This document shows positions 11,060 to 21,546 of a stretch of DNA of 64,000 nucleotides, piece after piece. The stretch is from positions 62,949,749-63,013,748 of the forward strand of contig NC_092793.1 of NCBI RefSeq assembly GCF_918797505.1, given 5' to 3'. Below the pieces are notes generated by a model. The model searched no databases, had not been told where the DNA came from, and saw only the letters and a list, made by a program, of their open reading frames with translations. Source of the DNA: Bemisia tabaci. Lineage: Eukaryota > Arthropoda > Insecta > Hemiptera > Aleyrodidae. Both the position numbers and the translations under genes were made by a program. How positions within the stretch are numbered: position 1 is the first letter of the stretch; each line of letters begins with the position of its first letter.

Positions 11060-11725
11060 TGTGAGGAGACGCCCAATTTCCCCAGACATTACAGGGGGAA
11101 ATTGGCAACGTCAGGAGGAGCACCGACTTTAGGAAAAATGCTGATGTCCGCTGGGAAATGCGCATGCGCGCCGCCGGCCGACCCGAGCGTAGGGAGCTGG
11201 GCGACTTGCTCGGACGCTCGAGGAAGGCCAGTCTTCGCAATACGGTCGTCTTGTGCATGTGCTCAGGGCTCCGGTCTGCACATACACGTCATTGACGAAC
11301 CGACACGTCAGCCGAACGACTCCGGTTCGTTCTCAACACCGTCCATATTTTTTGAGTCTTTTTTCCCCCTTTTTGCTATTCTTTTCTGTGTCTTGTCGAG
11401 CCCTTTCATTTGATAGAATAGCCAACTCAAACAATATACCGAAATTCAGTCAAAGACAGACCTTTTCTCTCTTTATTGACTACGTCTTTCGTTTTTTGGG
11501 AGGTCAACGACTGCCCCCCAAAGAGCACCCACTGTTGTGTTGTGTAGGTGGTCTGCACGAGATCTCTCTCCATAGAGAGACCACGGGCGACCACTGTCCG
11601 ACGCAACAGTCCCCCTGGAGTTTGGTGAAGTCAGCTCGAGATATCTCTCTTTAGAGACGTCCCGTCGGCTGACGTCACGACGCTCCGGCTACGTCCCCTA
11701 TCGATCCCTAATCAGGGTCATCACA
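11060..11725 (+). repeat. 3' LTR
   Basis: 666 bp, the same length as the 5' LTR and differing at three positions (about 0.45%). It ends TCACA at 11721-11725 and is followed by AATT, the right copy of the target duplication. Confidence 0.95.
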
Positions 11726-12341
11726 AATTTCGAAAGATTAAATTAATTTAAACAGAAAGAAATTAATAAATAATTAATAAAGAAAAAATAAGTAATTACC
11801 TAAACAACTTTTTTCCGTCCTTCTGGAGTTCGGGGTATAATGTGACAAAAGCACCATTAAATTCCTTTGAACATTTGAATCGCATTTAGCAAAAAGGAAC
11901 CACCTCGATTACAGTGTTTTTGAAACCGTAAAATTATTTTTTTCTTTTGAAAATAATAAATGTTTGTACGGTATTACAACTTACACAATTATTTCCCTTT
12001 GAAATTAACAATTATTTGGTGGGATGTAAAAACTACTTGCATTTTGGGAGCTTTTTTAGATAATTATGAAGAAGCAACATTCAAACAACACTGTATTTGC
12101 GCTGGTTCCTTTTTCCTAAATGCGATTCATTTAAAATATGTATCCACACCTCATATAGGGGCGACGTCTCTCCAATCTGCGGTACAAACACTATTTCGCG
12201 ATAGCTGCAAGTGGACCCATGGTCAAAACGGCATGGACTGCATGTGGCGAAAATAATATTTTCCGTGGAATGTATGAAAATCGGATAGCGCGCCGAATAA
12301 GTGTGAAAAGGCCGCTGGACATTCGGATATCCTCCACCCGG
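11726..12341. other. Interior of the host DNA element, right of the LTR insertion
   Basis: No recognised gene. A 98-codon open frame (11960-12256) has no motif I recognise. A degenerate copy of the terminal word (GTGTGAAAAGG) lies near 12301, just inside the right inverted end. Confidence 0.4.
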
Positions 12342-12405
12342 TTTTCTACCTGCTCACCGATTCGGGCTGCCGGACCAAAAACCGAATAGTGTGAAACCGG
12401 CCTAA

Positions 12406-13120
12406 CGGGAAAACCCGGGTGCGCTTGCCGAGTGCAACGGCGCAGGTTACCGAGTCATTTCGGCCCCTTTCGCCAAGTCAACCCGGGTTCTTTCCCCGGG
12501 ATTCTCGGGGTGCTTGACCGAGGGGATACCTACGGGATTTAAATTTCCGAGTCAACCCGGCGGCCGTCACCGTGCCTCCACGGTCTTCCGTTTGAGCACG
12601 GGAGACTCTGCTCCTTCTGCCGGTATTTTCAGCAACTCTCCCCTGGTATTTTTTCCAGTGTTGGAAGTCGAAGTCGTTCGGTATCCTAACCTCAATTTCT
12701 CCGTGCCGTTCTCTCTGCGTTCTCTTCTCTCATCTCTCTCTTCAAGCTCTTCCAGGTAGACACGACTGTTGGATATTTCGAACATACGTAAGTTCAACTT
12801 CATTAATTTTTACTCCATCCAGAGTAAATCCATGCATAAAATTATGATCACGAAATCTATAGGTACATTACTGTGCTGATCTGAATTACTTCCTAATCAC
12901 TTCAAAGAAATGAAATTCATTCTAATTAATTCTATGAAATTAACAATTATACGCGGCAACGCTGTAGACGAGGTATTCGTCAACTCCGGTGTCAATCAGA
13001 TCGAGCCCGGTCGAATAATCGATTATTTGAGATATATCGAACACAGTTCACGGCTCTTTTTTATTTGCAAAATTTGGCAAACGCACGAAATCTGACTAAG
13101 GCAGAAAAAAGAAAGGACAC
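12406..13120. other. Unassigned sequence
   Basis: GC-richer stretch with CCCGGG-type words (12415-12560, for example AACCCGGGT and CCCCGGGATT) followed by ordinary AT-rich sequence. I see no gene, splice structure or RNA gene in it. Confidence 0.3.
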
Positions 13121-13129
13121 GAAAAATTC

Positions 13130-13250
13130 TCTCACAAATCACACACAAGAAAAAAAACACAAGAAAAAAAATCACACACAAGAAAAAAAAATAACACACG
13201 AGAAAAAACATCACACACAAGAATAAAAATCACCACACAAGAAAAAAAAT
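13130..13250. repeat. Short tandem repeat, CACACAAGAAAAAAAA type
   Basis: About six imperfect units of roughly 18-20 bases (TCACACACAAGAAAAAAAA and variants). The antisense reads as a phenylalanine/cysteine/valine-rich frame, which is an artefact of the repeat. A related motif (TCACACATAAGGAAAAAAA) recurs at 17648-17730. Confidence 0.75.
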
Positions 13251-13375
13251 TGGCCTCCGGCCAATTTATGCGCGGCGCAAGCGCCGGCATGTGGGGAGGG
13301 GCCTTCGCCCCCCCATCATGGTGCGAGGATCGCACAAGACTTTCTCGCTTTTGCCGGCGCTCCGCGCCGGCATAG
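13251..13375. repeat. GC-rich inverted-word block
   Basis: Contains self-complementary words TTGGCCTCCGGCCAA, GCGCAAGCGC and GCCGGCGCTCCGCGCCGGC next to the tandem repeat. Such blocks often sit near Helitron ends in insect genomes, but no CTAG with a correctly placed hairpin is seen here, so I leave it unassigned. Confidence 0.4.
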
Positions 13376-14260
13376 ACACTTTTACTTGGTTTTTTAGAAA
13401 AATACTGCCAATTTCACAAAATTATAAAGTTTCATTGGAATTTTGATCGCAGGATAATAGTTATGAAATTTTTATTCAAACCACCGAACTTCATTGCAAA
13501 TGTCTTCGCGATATGTGATGAATTCATATGTTCGGATTCGACTTGTCGATATTATGAGGCATCTTCAATTAAATATATAATTGATTAACGAAGCCTCCGT
13601 AAAAATCTTAGCTTCTCTACGATTCATTAGGATCCATTAGATTCATTGACATCATACTTCAGATACGATATATTATAATCTTTCCTTAAGCACGGTCAAA
13701 AGCCATCAAATATCTACTTTAATGGGTAGAATGACTATTCGATGTTTAAATAGTCTTAAAACCAAACGGTTTTCGCTTAGCATCGCCCAAATTTTAAATT
13801 TGGCGGGCGAATCTACCTGCTGGAAGGTTTGCCACACGCCAGAGCGCTATCTTCTTACCGCGTATCCCCGTAATTCAAAGCGAAAACAATTGAGAACACC
13901 ACCTCCTTGCTTCTGGTATCCCTGTGTACTTAAACAACAACAACAACGTCGACAAACGTCAACAAACCTGCTGGACGGGTTATAACGCGATTTATTATCA
14001 ATCAAATCAATCATGTTTGTGCAGTATTATTGTATTATATTTGTGTTTAGTACCTCGTAAAAAGGAACCGCGAAATATGGAATCTGCCGGGATTTTAAAT
14101 TTATTAACAACAAACATATTAGTTTCTAATAAAGATCTAAGCGTCAGTTCTTGCGATAGCTTCGATGATTCATAGTATGTAATGTAAGTACCTTATTAGT
14201 TGTCTAATCTTGCTTGGTGTATACCTACGGAGTAATTTTGGAGATAGTATATGATGCACT
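13376..14260. other. Unassigned AT-rich sequence
   Basis: Open frames of 83-87 codons (13722-13985, 13924-14175) show no recognised motif. No repeat copy within the window was noticed. A short CAA run (13935-13950) is present. Confidence 0.3.
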
Positions 14261-14344
14261 ATACAATGCATTTGAATTCCTTGGTTTCACCTGACTCAAA
14301 GCGTTTTGAGCGTTTCCTATCGGCCCCTCTGCAATCATGAGATT

Positions 14345-14560
14345 AGTCCAAGGATCCTTTAGGAACTTAAATTAATGACTCAGATGGTGCTTTTGAGCCA
14401 ACTTTCAAAGAATTAAAGGCATTTTTTTCAAAATCTACAGTCCATGATCTCTCCGTATGACCGAAGTGCTCTCCTCGCTATATGACGCGTATCCCTTCAA
14501 TTTTTAGTTTAGTCCAAAGACCTCATAGGAACTTAAATTAATGAACCAGTGGTGCTCTTA
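14345..14560. repeat. Satellite of about 170 bp, left part
   Basis: The unit contains TTTAGGAACTTAAATTAATG, then AAAGAATTAAAGGCATTTTT. Unit starts lie near 14346 and 14512 (166 bases apart). The array is interrupted by the element at 14561-17066 and continues at 17067. After subtracting the insert, the next unit start (17192) falls about 175 bases on, so the array is one continuous satellite split by a later insertion. Confidence 0.8.
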
Positions 14561-17066
14561 CACTGAAAAAAAACTTGTCCTAAATTTAAGGAAACATGTA
14601 TCCTTAAAAAGTTTCCTAATTTCAACACGGTGTTAGCTTGGAACAAGCCAACAGTTATCTCGATCCAAGGTAACAAAATTGTGTTGAGTTAAGAAAACCA
14701 TGCTTTCTTGAACCACGTATACGTTTTCTTGAAACAGACTAACGGATACTTGAAACGGGAAAACTGTTTCCTTAAAATTAGGAAACGAGGGAATCGCCTC
14801 TGTGTCCTAAATTTAAGGATCCATGTGGTGTTGATCGAAGAACCCTGTTTCCTTAGATTTAGGAAACGGAGAGAAGCAAAGCCGTTTCCTGAATTGAAGA
14901 ATCCATGGAGTGTCGTTTGAAGAGATCAGTTTCCTTAAAATTAGGAAACGGGCATAGCATTTCCTGTTTCCTCAATTTAAGGATCTATGTGATGTTGATC
15001 GAAGAAACCCATTTCCTTAAAATTAGGAAACAAAAAAATTACCAAACGCCTACTGAGGAGGTGCATGCAACGTGCCGTACACCACCATGTATTCGGCGAG
15101 TTGCTCAAGAGGGGCCTTCCAAATATACCGTCGCTCCTTTGGTGGAAGGGCGCATCTACACTTTGAGATGATGAGCCCTTCCGTCCGTATACCACCATGC
15201 TCTCTACGGCTTACCTACGTGAAAATTTCGATGCACCCTTACGCCCATGAGTGACATCACGCTCATAAAAAACGTAACGCTAAATCTCCAATTTTTGGAA
15301 CCCCACTCACTTCTTCCCTCGTAACACTTTTGCGACGTAGGTCCCTATTCTTTCACACGTAAAAACAAAACGGCGTAACTCTCTCCTTGACCATTTCTCT
15401 CCGTTAGAGCGTTGCATATTATTTGAACGGTCCTTTACAGAAATCCGACCGAAGCGCTTGGATGGCGTTATTCGTAAGATCCACTCCACTCCAAACAAAT
15501 TCAGTATGTTTAAATTTAATCAATTTATCTCTTGTTCGTAAGGGATTTACGCGTCGGAAAGTTGGAGGTTTTGAAAAAACGCAATTTTTGTGCCTTATCA
15601 AAAATATTGTTTTCGGTCCAAAATGTCAGAATGCTTTCTAGAAATGCACGGATCAGAGCCAAAGTTCCTTTAATATTTTTCGGTGAATTTTCTGATTTGA
15701 CGAAAATTTCTTTAAATTTTCTAAACAAAAGCGTGCGTCCGTTTATGTAGGTAAAAATAAATAATGTGAAGCTTTTCAACATTTTACTGCAAGTACACTC
15801 TTTGAATCTGGTCGTAGCTTCGAACATTTTTAAGTGTCTTCAAATCCCAGAAAGCTTGATTCGGCCCGATATGTACTCATTAAAGTATTACCTATACATG
15901 CCTTTATCACCACATCTTTACCGCTATTCCGAGTACATTTTGAAAACTCCATAAAGATCATTTATCTTTTATGTGCCAATTTTATAGCCAGCATTAAATA
16001 ATCTTAGATTATTTAGTCTATACCTACTTTATTGGAATTTTAAATCATATTTACTTTCAGTATGAGCAGAAGCGGTTCTCACATGAGCCTTTTTGATTTA
16101 CGCATTAACCTTAATGATATGGGCGTCAGATTGGATAATCGAATGAGTGATAATTTACCTTTGAGAGGCACGTATGAAAATCTGTCCTTTAACCAGACTT
16201 AAATAAAAAAATAATTTACTCCATGATCATACTATTTCCGAATGAAAAAGAAAGGGGAATACGTTGGTTAAGTTATGGCGGCGATGGCCCACGGTCTTTA
16301 AATAATATCTGAGAACCGGCTAATAAACAGAAAGAAAAGGGAAATATGTGGATATTTAATATATTTAAATGATAATTGAGGTAGTATTTGCTAGATAAAC
16401 CCAAGTGCTATTGAACGGTAGCAGGTGGGCATCTGTGTAGCCAAAGAGATAGATGCGAATAGGTTTAACATAGGAAAATAACTCCTCATCGCTCGCGTGG
16501 GTAGGATGGCCGAGTGGACTACGGTGTCGGAATTTCACTATTCCCGGGACAATGTCGAAGGTTACAGGATCAAATCTCAGCCAGGGCGAAACGGAGTTCT
16601 TCATCAGGATACCAGAGGGAGCGCGAAGCGCGTCAACTACGTGAAGGAAAACATCCCCGGCAGTACCAACGATAGAGGTATGCGCTTCAACAGGTATGGA
16701 TAGGGACACTAGGCGGGGAGCCGTTTCCCAAGGCAGCGACGCGGCGGGACCGGCCGTTTCCTAATTTTAAGGAAACGCTTGCAGGTACTGTTACCTTTTT
16801 TTTTTCGAGGAAACGTTTCCTGAAAACAACACAACACTTACTTACTTTTAGGAAACTCTTCGCGCGGCGGTGTTTCCTAATTTGAAGGAAACGTTTCCGT
16901 GCTTCAATGTAACAGGAGTTTTGGTTCAAGAAATCGCGTTTTCGTCGACGAAGGCAATACCGTTTTCTTCATTCAAGACTTCGTTTCTTGTCCACTTTTT
17001 TCTAGTATCCAATTTTCTTAGGTCAACACGGCGTCGCCTTGAATTTAGGAAACGTTTTTTTCAGTG
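14561..17066. mobile_element. 2.5-kb TA-flanked element with CACTGAAAAAAAAC ends, word-filled
   Basis: Starts CACTGAAAAAAAAC (14561) and ends GTTTTTTTCAGTG (17066), flanked by TA on both sides, and splits a satellite array. Both ends (about 14575-15035 and 16735-17060) are packed with the palindromic word GTTTCCT-AAAATT-AGGAAAC and half-words of it, roughly ten times. The middle (15040-16700) is different DNA, including a tRNA-like block at 16501-16580. No transposase frame is recognised. The TA duplication is compatible with Tc1/mariner-type mobilisation; the superfamily is not proven. Confidence 0.8.
16501..16582 (+). repeat. tRNA-like block (possible SINE head)
   Basis: TGGCCGAGTGG (16507-16517) matches a Pol III A box, and GGATCAAATCTC (from 16567) resembles a B box, about 50 bases apart. 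The long variable region and GGCCGAGTGG are like type II tRNAs (Leu/Ser). The cloverleaf is imperfect, so a tRNA-derived SINE or tRNA pseudogene is more likely than a working gene. Confidence 0.55.
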
Positions 17067-17310
17067 TATGCGAACTTTCGAAGAATTAAAGGCGTTTTTT
17101 AAAATTTATAGTCTTTGAAAATGATCTGTTCGTGTGATGTCGCGGAGCAAAGTGCCCTACTTTTGGGCCTCGTAATCCCTTGAATTTTGAGTCTAGTCCA
17201 AAGATCTTTTAGGAACTTAAATTAATGACCCAGGTGATATGCTTGATGCCCACTTTTAAAGAATTAAAGGCATTTTTCAAAATTTACAGTCCCTCAAAAT
17301 GAGCTTTCCG
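17067..17310. repeat. Satellite of about 170 bp, right part
   Basis: Continuation of the array at 14345-14560. The unit resumes with CGAAGAATTAAAGGCGTTTTT, then TTTTAGGAACTTAAATTAATG (17192 on) and another AAAGAATTAAAGGCATTTTT near 17260. Confidence 0.8.
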
Positions 17311-17329
17311 TGTGATTTTGCTGAAAATG

Positions 17330-17740
17330 GATCTTTAACCCAATTTGACCCTAGCCCACCCCCCCCCCCAAATTTTTAGCGTACCCCCAAAATCGTTTGA
17401 CGTGCATAAGGAGACCATAGATATGGTGTTCTGTGAGAATTTTGAATGAAATCGAACAGATAGATTCTGAGATATCGCTGTACACAGATTTGGGGGACGT
17501 CGGACGGACGGACACACATTTTTTTAAGTTTGGTTATTTTGACTCCTGGGACCTTAAAACGTCTAGAAATGATGAAATTTCAACTTTTTTTTTTTTCTTG
17601 GAGGATGACAATACTTCCTCTCTACCCTAGGGGAGCGAGAAAGTAAAAATCACACATAAGGAAAAAAATTCCCACACATGGGACGAAAGCCCGCTCGTGA
17701 AGGGAAAAAAATCCCACACAGGAAATAATTCTTTAACAGG
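17330..17740. other. Unassigned repetitive-looking block
   Basis: Contains a C-run (17358-17368), the microrepeat GGACGGACGGACACACA (17503 on), a T-run, and GGGGAGCGAGAAAGTAAAAA followed by CCCACACATGGG-type words. It resembles the 3' tail of a dispersed repeat, but I cannot name the family. Confidence 0.35.
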
Positions 17741-18654
17741 GATTTTTTTCCTTTTAGGCACAAACCAAAGACGTAAAGACGGAGGGCTAAAAGCAAAAAA
17801 TGAAGCTTCTTTTCAACCACCTCTACTATTGGCTAGAGGATTGGCGGTGAAATCGGGACAAGTTTGAATTCAAATGTAGGGCGGGAACTGAATAAAATAA
17901 TTGCGGAAACAAAGTATTCTAGGTTAATTTTTGCCCAAATTCACTTACCCACCCATATTTCTTTAACTTTAGGTTAGCTTTGGTCCGTCGTCGACCGATT
18001 AATTTCATTTGGGAGTAACGGTCATCTAGAACTGTAACGACCTGTTTGAACCTGCAGAACCACCATGAGCAGAAGAAAAACTAACTTTATCTGAGATTAC
18101 TGCCTATTACCAAGCAAGAGTAGGTGTAATATAATAGGACGCAGTCCCAACTTTCTTAATATATTCGTTTTAGGCATTTAAAATACGTTTCGAAGAAGAA
18201 ATATGGAAAAATTAAGAGGAAAAGTTCAAATCAAATTTCCGTTTGCCGCCATGGATTCCCGCGCTCATTTACACACTCACACAAGCACCCAGCGTCAAAC
18301 CAGGCTTCACTTTTTCCCCGTGCTTTTAGATACGAGCACTCCGTCTTTATGTCTTTGGCACAAACGGCCAACCATAGCCGTTGGCCATTTTCGTAGGTTA
18401 AGGAGTTTTGTAATTAACCTATAACCTAACTTGAGGTTAGAAGAGAAGTCTAACAATATTGTCGGCAGTTCTCAAAATGAACATTAGCATTCTACTTTCA
18501 CCAGCAGCATGAGCACACACGGTAAGGTGCGTGCTGACAAAAATCACACACTTTGACATATTTCAATGAGTTAACTCGTTGGAACTAAAAAGGAATCTGA
18601 TCAGGTGATCATAGGAAGTGCATACAAACGATTCATTACAGATCGAGACTATGC

Positions 18655-18810
18655 ACCCCCGCTAGGAATTTTCCTGGGGATTTCACCCAGGCGGTTTTGG
18701 GCAAAGGAATAATTCCCCAGGGAAGTGACTCCCCTGCCGAGTGACTCCCCCAGGAAGTGGCTCCCCTGGGAAGCTCCCTATTCCATGCCCAAAATGCCGT
18801 CTCTACTAGC
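18655..18810. repeat. Palindromic word cluster (CCCAGGGGA type)
   Basis: GGCGGTTTTGGGCA (18690) and TGCCCAAAATGCCG (18786) form inverted outer arms of about 120 bases. Between them, AAGTGACTCCCCTG-type words repeat four times. The flanks carry GCTAG and CTAGC. It looks like a very small word-filled foldback element. Confidence 0.5.
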
Positions 18811-18899
18811 AGAGCCGTAAGGAAAAACATTAAGGATTATACGCGAAAATTAATTTCTTCTATTGCCGAGGCATTCTTTAGACCACGAAGGGATTCCTA

Positions 18900-19020
18900 G
18901 CCACCACGCAAATCTCCGTGCCGCGATCATGCCCAAGCGGTCACCCGTCTAAGTACCTACCAACTACATCGAACGTAGCTTACCCCCGCGATCGCCCTGG
19001 TGCCACTGCCGTGGAGCTCC
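18900..19020 (-). repeat. 5S-rRNA-like block (5S-derived SINE, diverged)
   Basis: On the plus strand CCCAAGCGGTCACCCGTCTA followed by AGTAC (from 18932) is the complement of the 5S internal control region. A degenerate GATCG and CGTAGCTTA part follows. It is the most diverged of three such blocks; the others are at 45945-46020 and 49740-49830. The SINE body limits are not resolved. Confidence 0.55.
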
Positions 19021-19047
19021 GGAGGCTCGCATATTCTTCGAGTTTAA

Positions 19048-19493
19048 GGTGATTCGATGGACGCCATATTTTGTGTCAGAACGGCATGCGATTTATCGCA
19101 TCAATTGGTTCCATTTTTTCAGCTACTCGTCATTTTTCTCCAATTTTGAGATCGCAATTCTGTTGTCAGGAGACTAAAGCACTCACTTACTAATTTTAAG
19201 AAAGAAATTCAACGTAATAAATAAGGCGTGGTTTTTTTAGAGAGAAAATATAGCATTCGATACTGATATCGAAACTGCACTCGAATTCGATATTTTCTCT
19301 CTAAAAAAACCACGCCTTATTTATTACGTTGAATTTCTTTCTTAAAATTAGTAAGTGAGTGCTTTAGTCTCCTGACAACAGAATTGCGATCTCAAAATTG
19401 GAGAAAAATGACGAGTAGCTGAAAAAATGGAACCAATTGATGCGATATATCGCATGCCGTTCTTACACAAAATATGGCGTCCATCGAATCACC
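19048..19493. mobile_element. TTAA-flanked hairpin element (446 bp)
   Basis: Almost the whole element is one inverted repeat: GGTGATTCGATGG (19048) pairs with CCATCGAATCACC (to 19493), and the arms match over about 200 bases with only scattered mismatches around a short centre near 19270. TTAA flanks both ends (19044-19047 and 19494-19497). No protein is encoded. A TTAA duplication fits piggyBac- or Kolobok-type mobilisation; the ends do not let me choose. Confidence 0.85.
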
Positions 19494-19619
19494 TTAATTT
19501 CGCAACCATGAACGTCCCCAGCACCGATTCCATGATGGAAAGCAACGATATTCTTGGAAATTTCTACATTACGCAGTTTCAAAAAATCAAAAATAGTAAA
19601 AAAGGAAATCAATTTTCGG

Positions 19620-19872
19620 AAGGAAAGAATTGAATAACACATGAATCAAATAAAAAAAATGTAGTTATTAAAATGAAGAAAAATAAATGAATGAAATTCA
19701 ATGACATATATTAAAAAATGAAAAAATATAATAATATGAATTAAGATAAATAAAATAAAATAGGAATAGGTATTAAAATAAAAAAAATAAAATAGATTAA
19801 CCTAAATAATTAAATAAATAAAGTGGATTGAAAAATAAATAAAATGAAAAAAAAAAAAAAAAAAAAAAAAAA
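19620..19872. repeat. A-rich low-complexity tract with poly(A) run
   Basis: AATAAATAAAATAAAA-type simple sequence ending in a run of A (19847-19872). It could be the tail of a retroposed copy, but no body is recognised. Confidence 0.7.
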
Positions 19873-19964
19873 CAATAACTGAGAAGCCGGAAGTCCGCCA
19901 ACCGAACCTTAAAGCTACGGGAGTACGGGACGCGCGGGGACGGAGGGACGGGACCGAAGATCCC

Positions 19965-20110
19965 CAGACTCCCATGGTTACACAGGTGGTCACCTGTGTG
20001 GTCTCCTGTTCACTCTTTTGGGAGCATAGGGGATCCCCTGTCATTCCCTTTGGAGCACAGGGGTTTTCCTGGCTATTCCTCCAGGGAGCACATGTGATGT
20101 CGTGACCATT
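19965..20110. repeat. Palindromic word cluster (CACAGGGGATCCCCTGT type)
   Basis: The words CACAGGTGGTCACCTGTG, TAGGGGATCCCCTGT and GGAGCACAGGGG recur within 150 bases. Same style as the cluster at 18655-18810, with a different word. Confidence 0.45.
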
Positions 20111-20695
20111 TCCACGGCAAATTTTTATTAGGGTATAACTTGTAAAGCATTTACAGTAGATAAAGACGCAGTGTTTTGTCACACTGTATCCGTTCCTAAG
20201 TTCGGTGACGTCTTTGTAGGGCGCTGTAAGGTCCTGTATGCATTTCCCATGAATAGAGTTCTGTGAGCTGCTTCACTGTTCAAGCGGGATCGTTATTCCT
20301 GCGAAAAATAGTTTTCCGTAACCCGTCATACACTTTAGTGCACCGCTATAGTGGCCAAAGAATAATAGCTCTCGCACCGACTCTACATTCACGACTTATC
20401 AGTTATCAGCGATTGGGAATCCCACGTTTATTTTCTTGCTCTTTTCCTCTTTCCCCTACTTTCATCGTTGTCTCCACGGTCAGCCGGTCAGGCCAGTCGG
20501 TGATAGCTGTATGCCTTCGAGGCTTCCCTCCGGTTCCATATCTTTTCCCCATTCTTCACCACACCGCAATCGGTGGCGAGGCGTGATTAATCGATTATCG
20601 ATATTTCTCCATTTGAAGCCATGGTAAAGAATCGATTATTGAGGTGTAAACACCCTGTCTATCGATCTTTTTCCATAGATTTATACTAGGGGGCT
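20111..20695. other. Unassigned sequence
   Basis: A 107-codon open frame (20263-20586) carries no motif I recognise, and no codon or homology signal supports it. No RNA gene or repeat copy was noticed. Confidence 0.3.
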
Positions 20696-21546
20696 ATACC
20701 CCCTGGCCGCTACGTGGCCCAACCCCCTGAAGGCGCTCCGCGCCATCTTTACCCTCCTATCGGTGTTAGTTTTATTTTTCCCCTAAAAAATTACGATATG
20801 AGGTATACTTTACTTTTAGAATGAAATAATTTTTGGTTTTGATGAATAAAGAAACAAATTTTTTTTTTTTGAAGTCTATAATACGCGTTTTGGAACGACT
20901 GCTTGATGAAATATTGCAGTAAAACAACGAACATTGATAATCAGGTAATAAATAAGAATATCGGGAGACGGGGATCGAACCTACACCATGAATAGAGTGG
21001 ACGCTTCCGACGTCTTTGACGACTCGGCCAACGCTCGTCTTGAGAAAGATGGTGCGAATCTTGTGTAGATATTAAGTGTAGAGCTGATGCGCAGGCTATA
21101 CAGCTACTGCGCAACCTCCTCGACCACTGCGCATCCTCCCGCGCATAGCGGTAGCAGTCTCGGAGCATTCTGAAAATTCACTCACTTTTATAACGTGATT
21201 GTAAAAAAACCTGGGTCCTATTTCCAAAATCTGAATAGAACGGGCTCATCTAGGGCCATTTACCCGTCGATTACCGCAAAAAACTTGGAAATCGGCTCGG
21301 TAGAACGCTCAAATGAACTATGACAAAAAATATAAATTAACATTGTTTAAATGGGAGAATTCGCAACTTTACCATTTAATATAAAAAAACCTGGGCCATA
21401 TTTTGAAAATCTGAAAAGAGTTGGCTTTATTTAGAGACAATTGCCCGTCGATAGCCGCAAAAATCATAAAAATCGGCTCGGTAGAACGCTGGAACTAAGC
21501 GTTACCAGTTTCGCAAAATTAGGAGGTCTCGGAGCTTATATATAGA
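20696..21546 (-). mobile_element. Possible short Helitron (minus strand)
   Basis: Read on the minus strand, TCTATATATAAGC starts at 21546 and a CTAG lies at 20696-20699 preceded (plus strand) by A. Inverted GGCC and GGGGG words lie just inside the CTAG, but the hairpin is not canonical. A tRNA-like block lies inside (20962-21042). The 5' end is the better-supported terminus; the 3' end is uncertain. Confidence 0.35.
20962..21042 (-). repeat. tRNA-derived SINE head (minus strand)
   Basis: On the minus strand TGGCCGAGTC (complement of 21021-21030) is an A box and GGTTCGATCCC (complement of 20971-20981) a near-perfect B box, 50 bases apart, with a long variable arm. The acceptor ends do not pair well, so this is a tRNA-derived retroposon head, not a working tRNA gene. 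Confidence 0.65.

Larger units (their letters stand above)
880..11725 (+). mobile_element. Ty3/gypsy-type LTR retrotransposon, defective
   Basis: A complete element by structure. Two 666-bp LTRs begin TGTGA and end TCACA, a 4-bp AATT duplication flanks it (876-879 and 11726-11729), a TGG-starting primer site follows the 5' LTR, and a GGGAGGGGGGAA purine tract precedes the 3' LTR. The domain order gag, protease, reverse transcriptase, RNase H, integrase is that of Ty3/gypsy elements. I see no env-like gene between integrase and the 3' LTR. The coding part is broken by frame changes, an in-frame stop and a 1,039-bp insertion. The LTRs differ at only three positions, so the insertion itself is recent. 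Confidence 0.95.
242..12402. mobile_element. Old inverted-repeat DNA element hosting the LTR retrotransposon
   Basis: The left end (242-302, starting GGCCGGTTTCACAC) is matched by its reverse complement at 12342-12402 over about 60 bases with a few mismatches. Both ends are flanked by TAA (239-241 and 12403-12405). A 3-bp TWA/TAA duplication with GGCC-starting ends fits PIF/Harbinger-type elements, but no transposase is seen, so the class is inferred. Removing the LTR retrotransposon (880-11725) leaves about 1.3 kb. Degenerate copies of the terminal word (CCTTTCACACT followed by CCCGG-type sequence) recur inside at about 340 and 452. Confidence 0.65.

Noticed and set aside
13251..13375. Helitron terminus
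   Set aside because: Strong hairpin words but no CTAG at the required distance on either strand.
20962..21042. Functional tRNA gene
   Set aside because: A and B boxes are good but the acceptor ends do not pair and no clean terminator follows.
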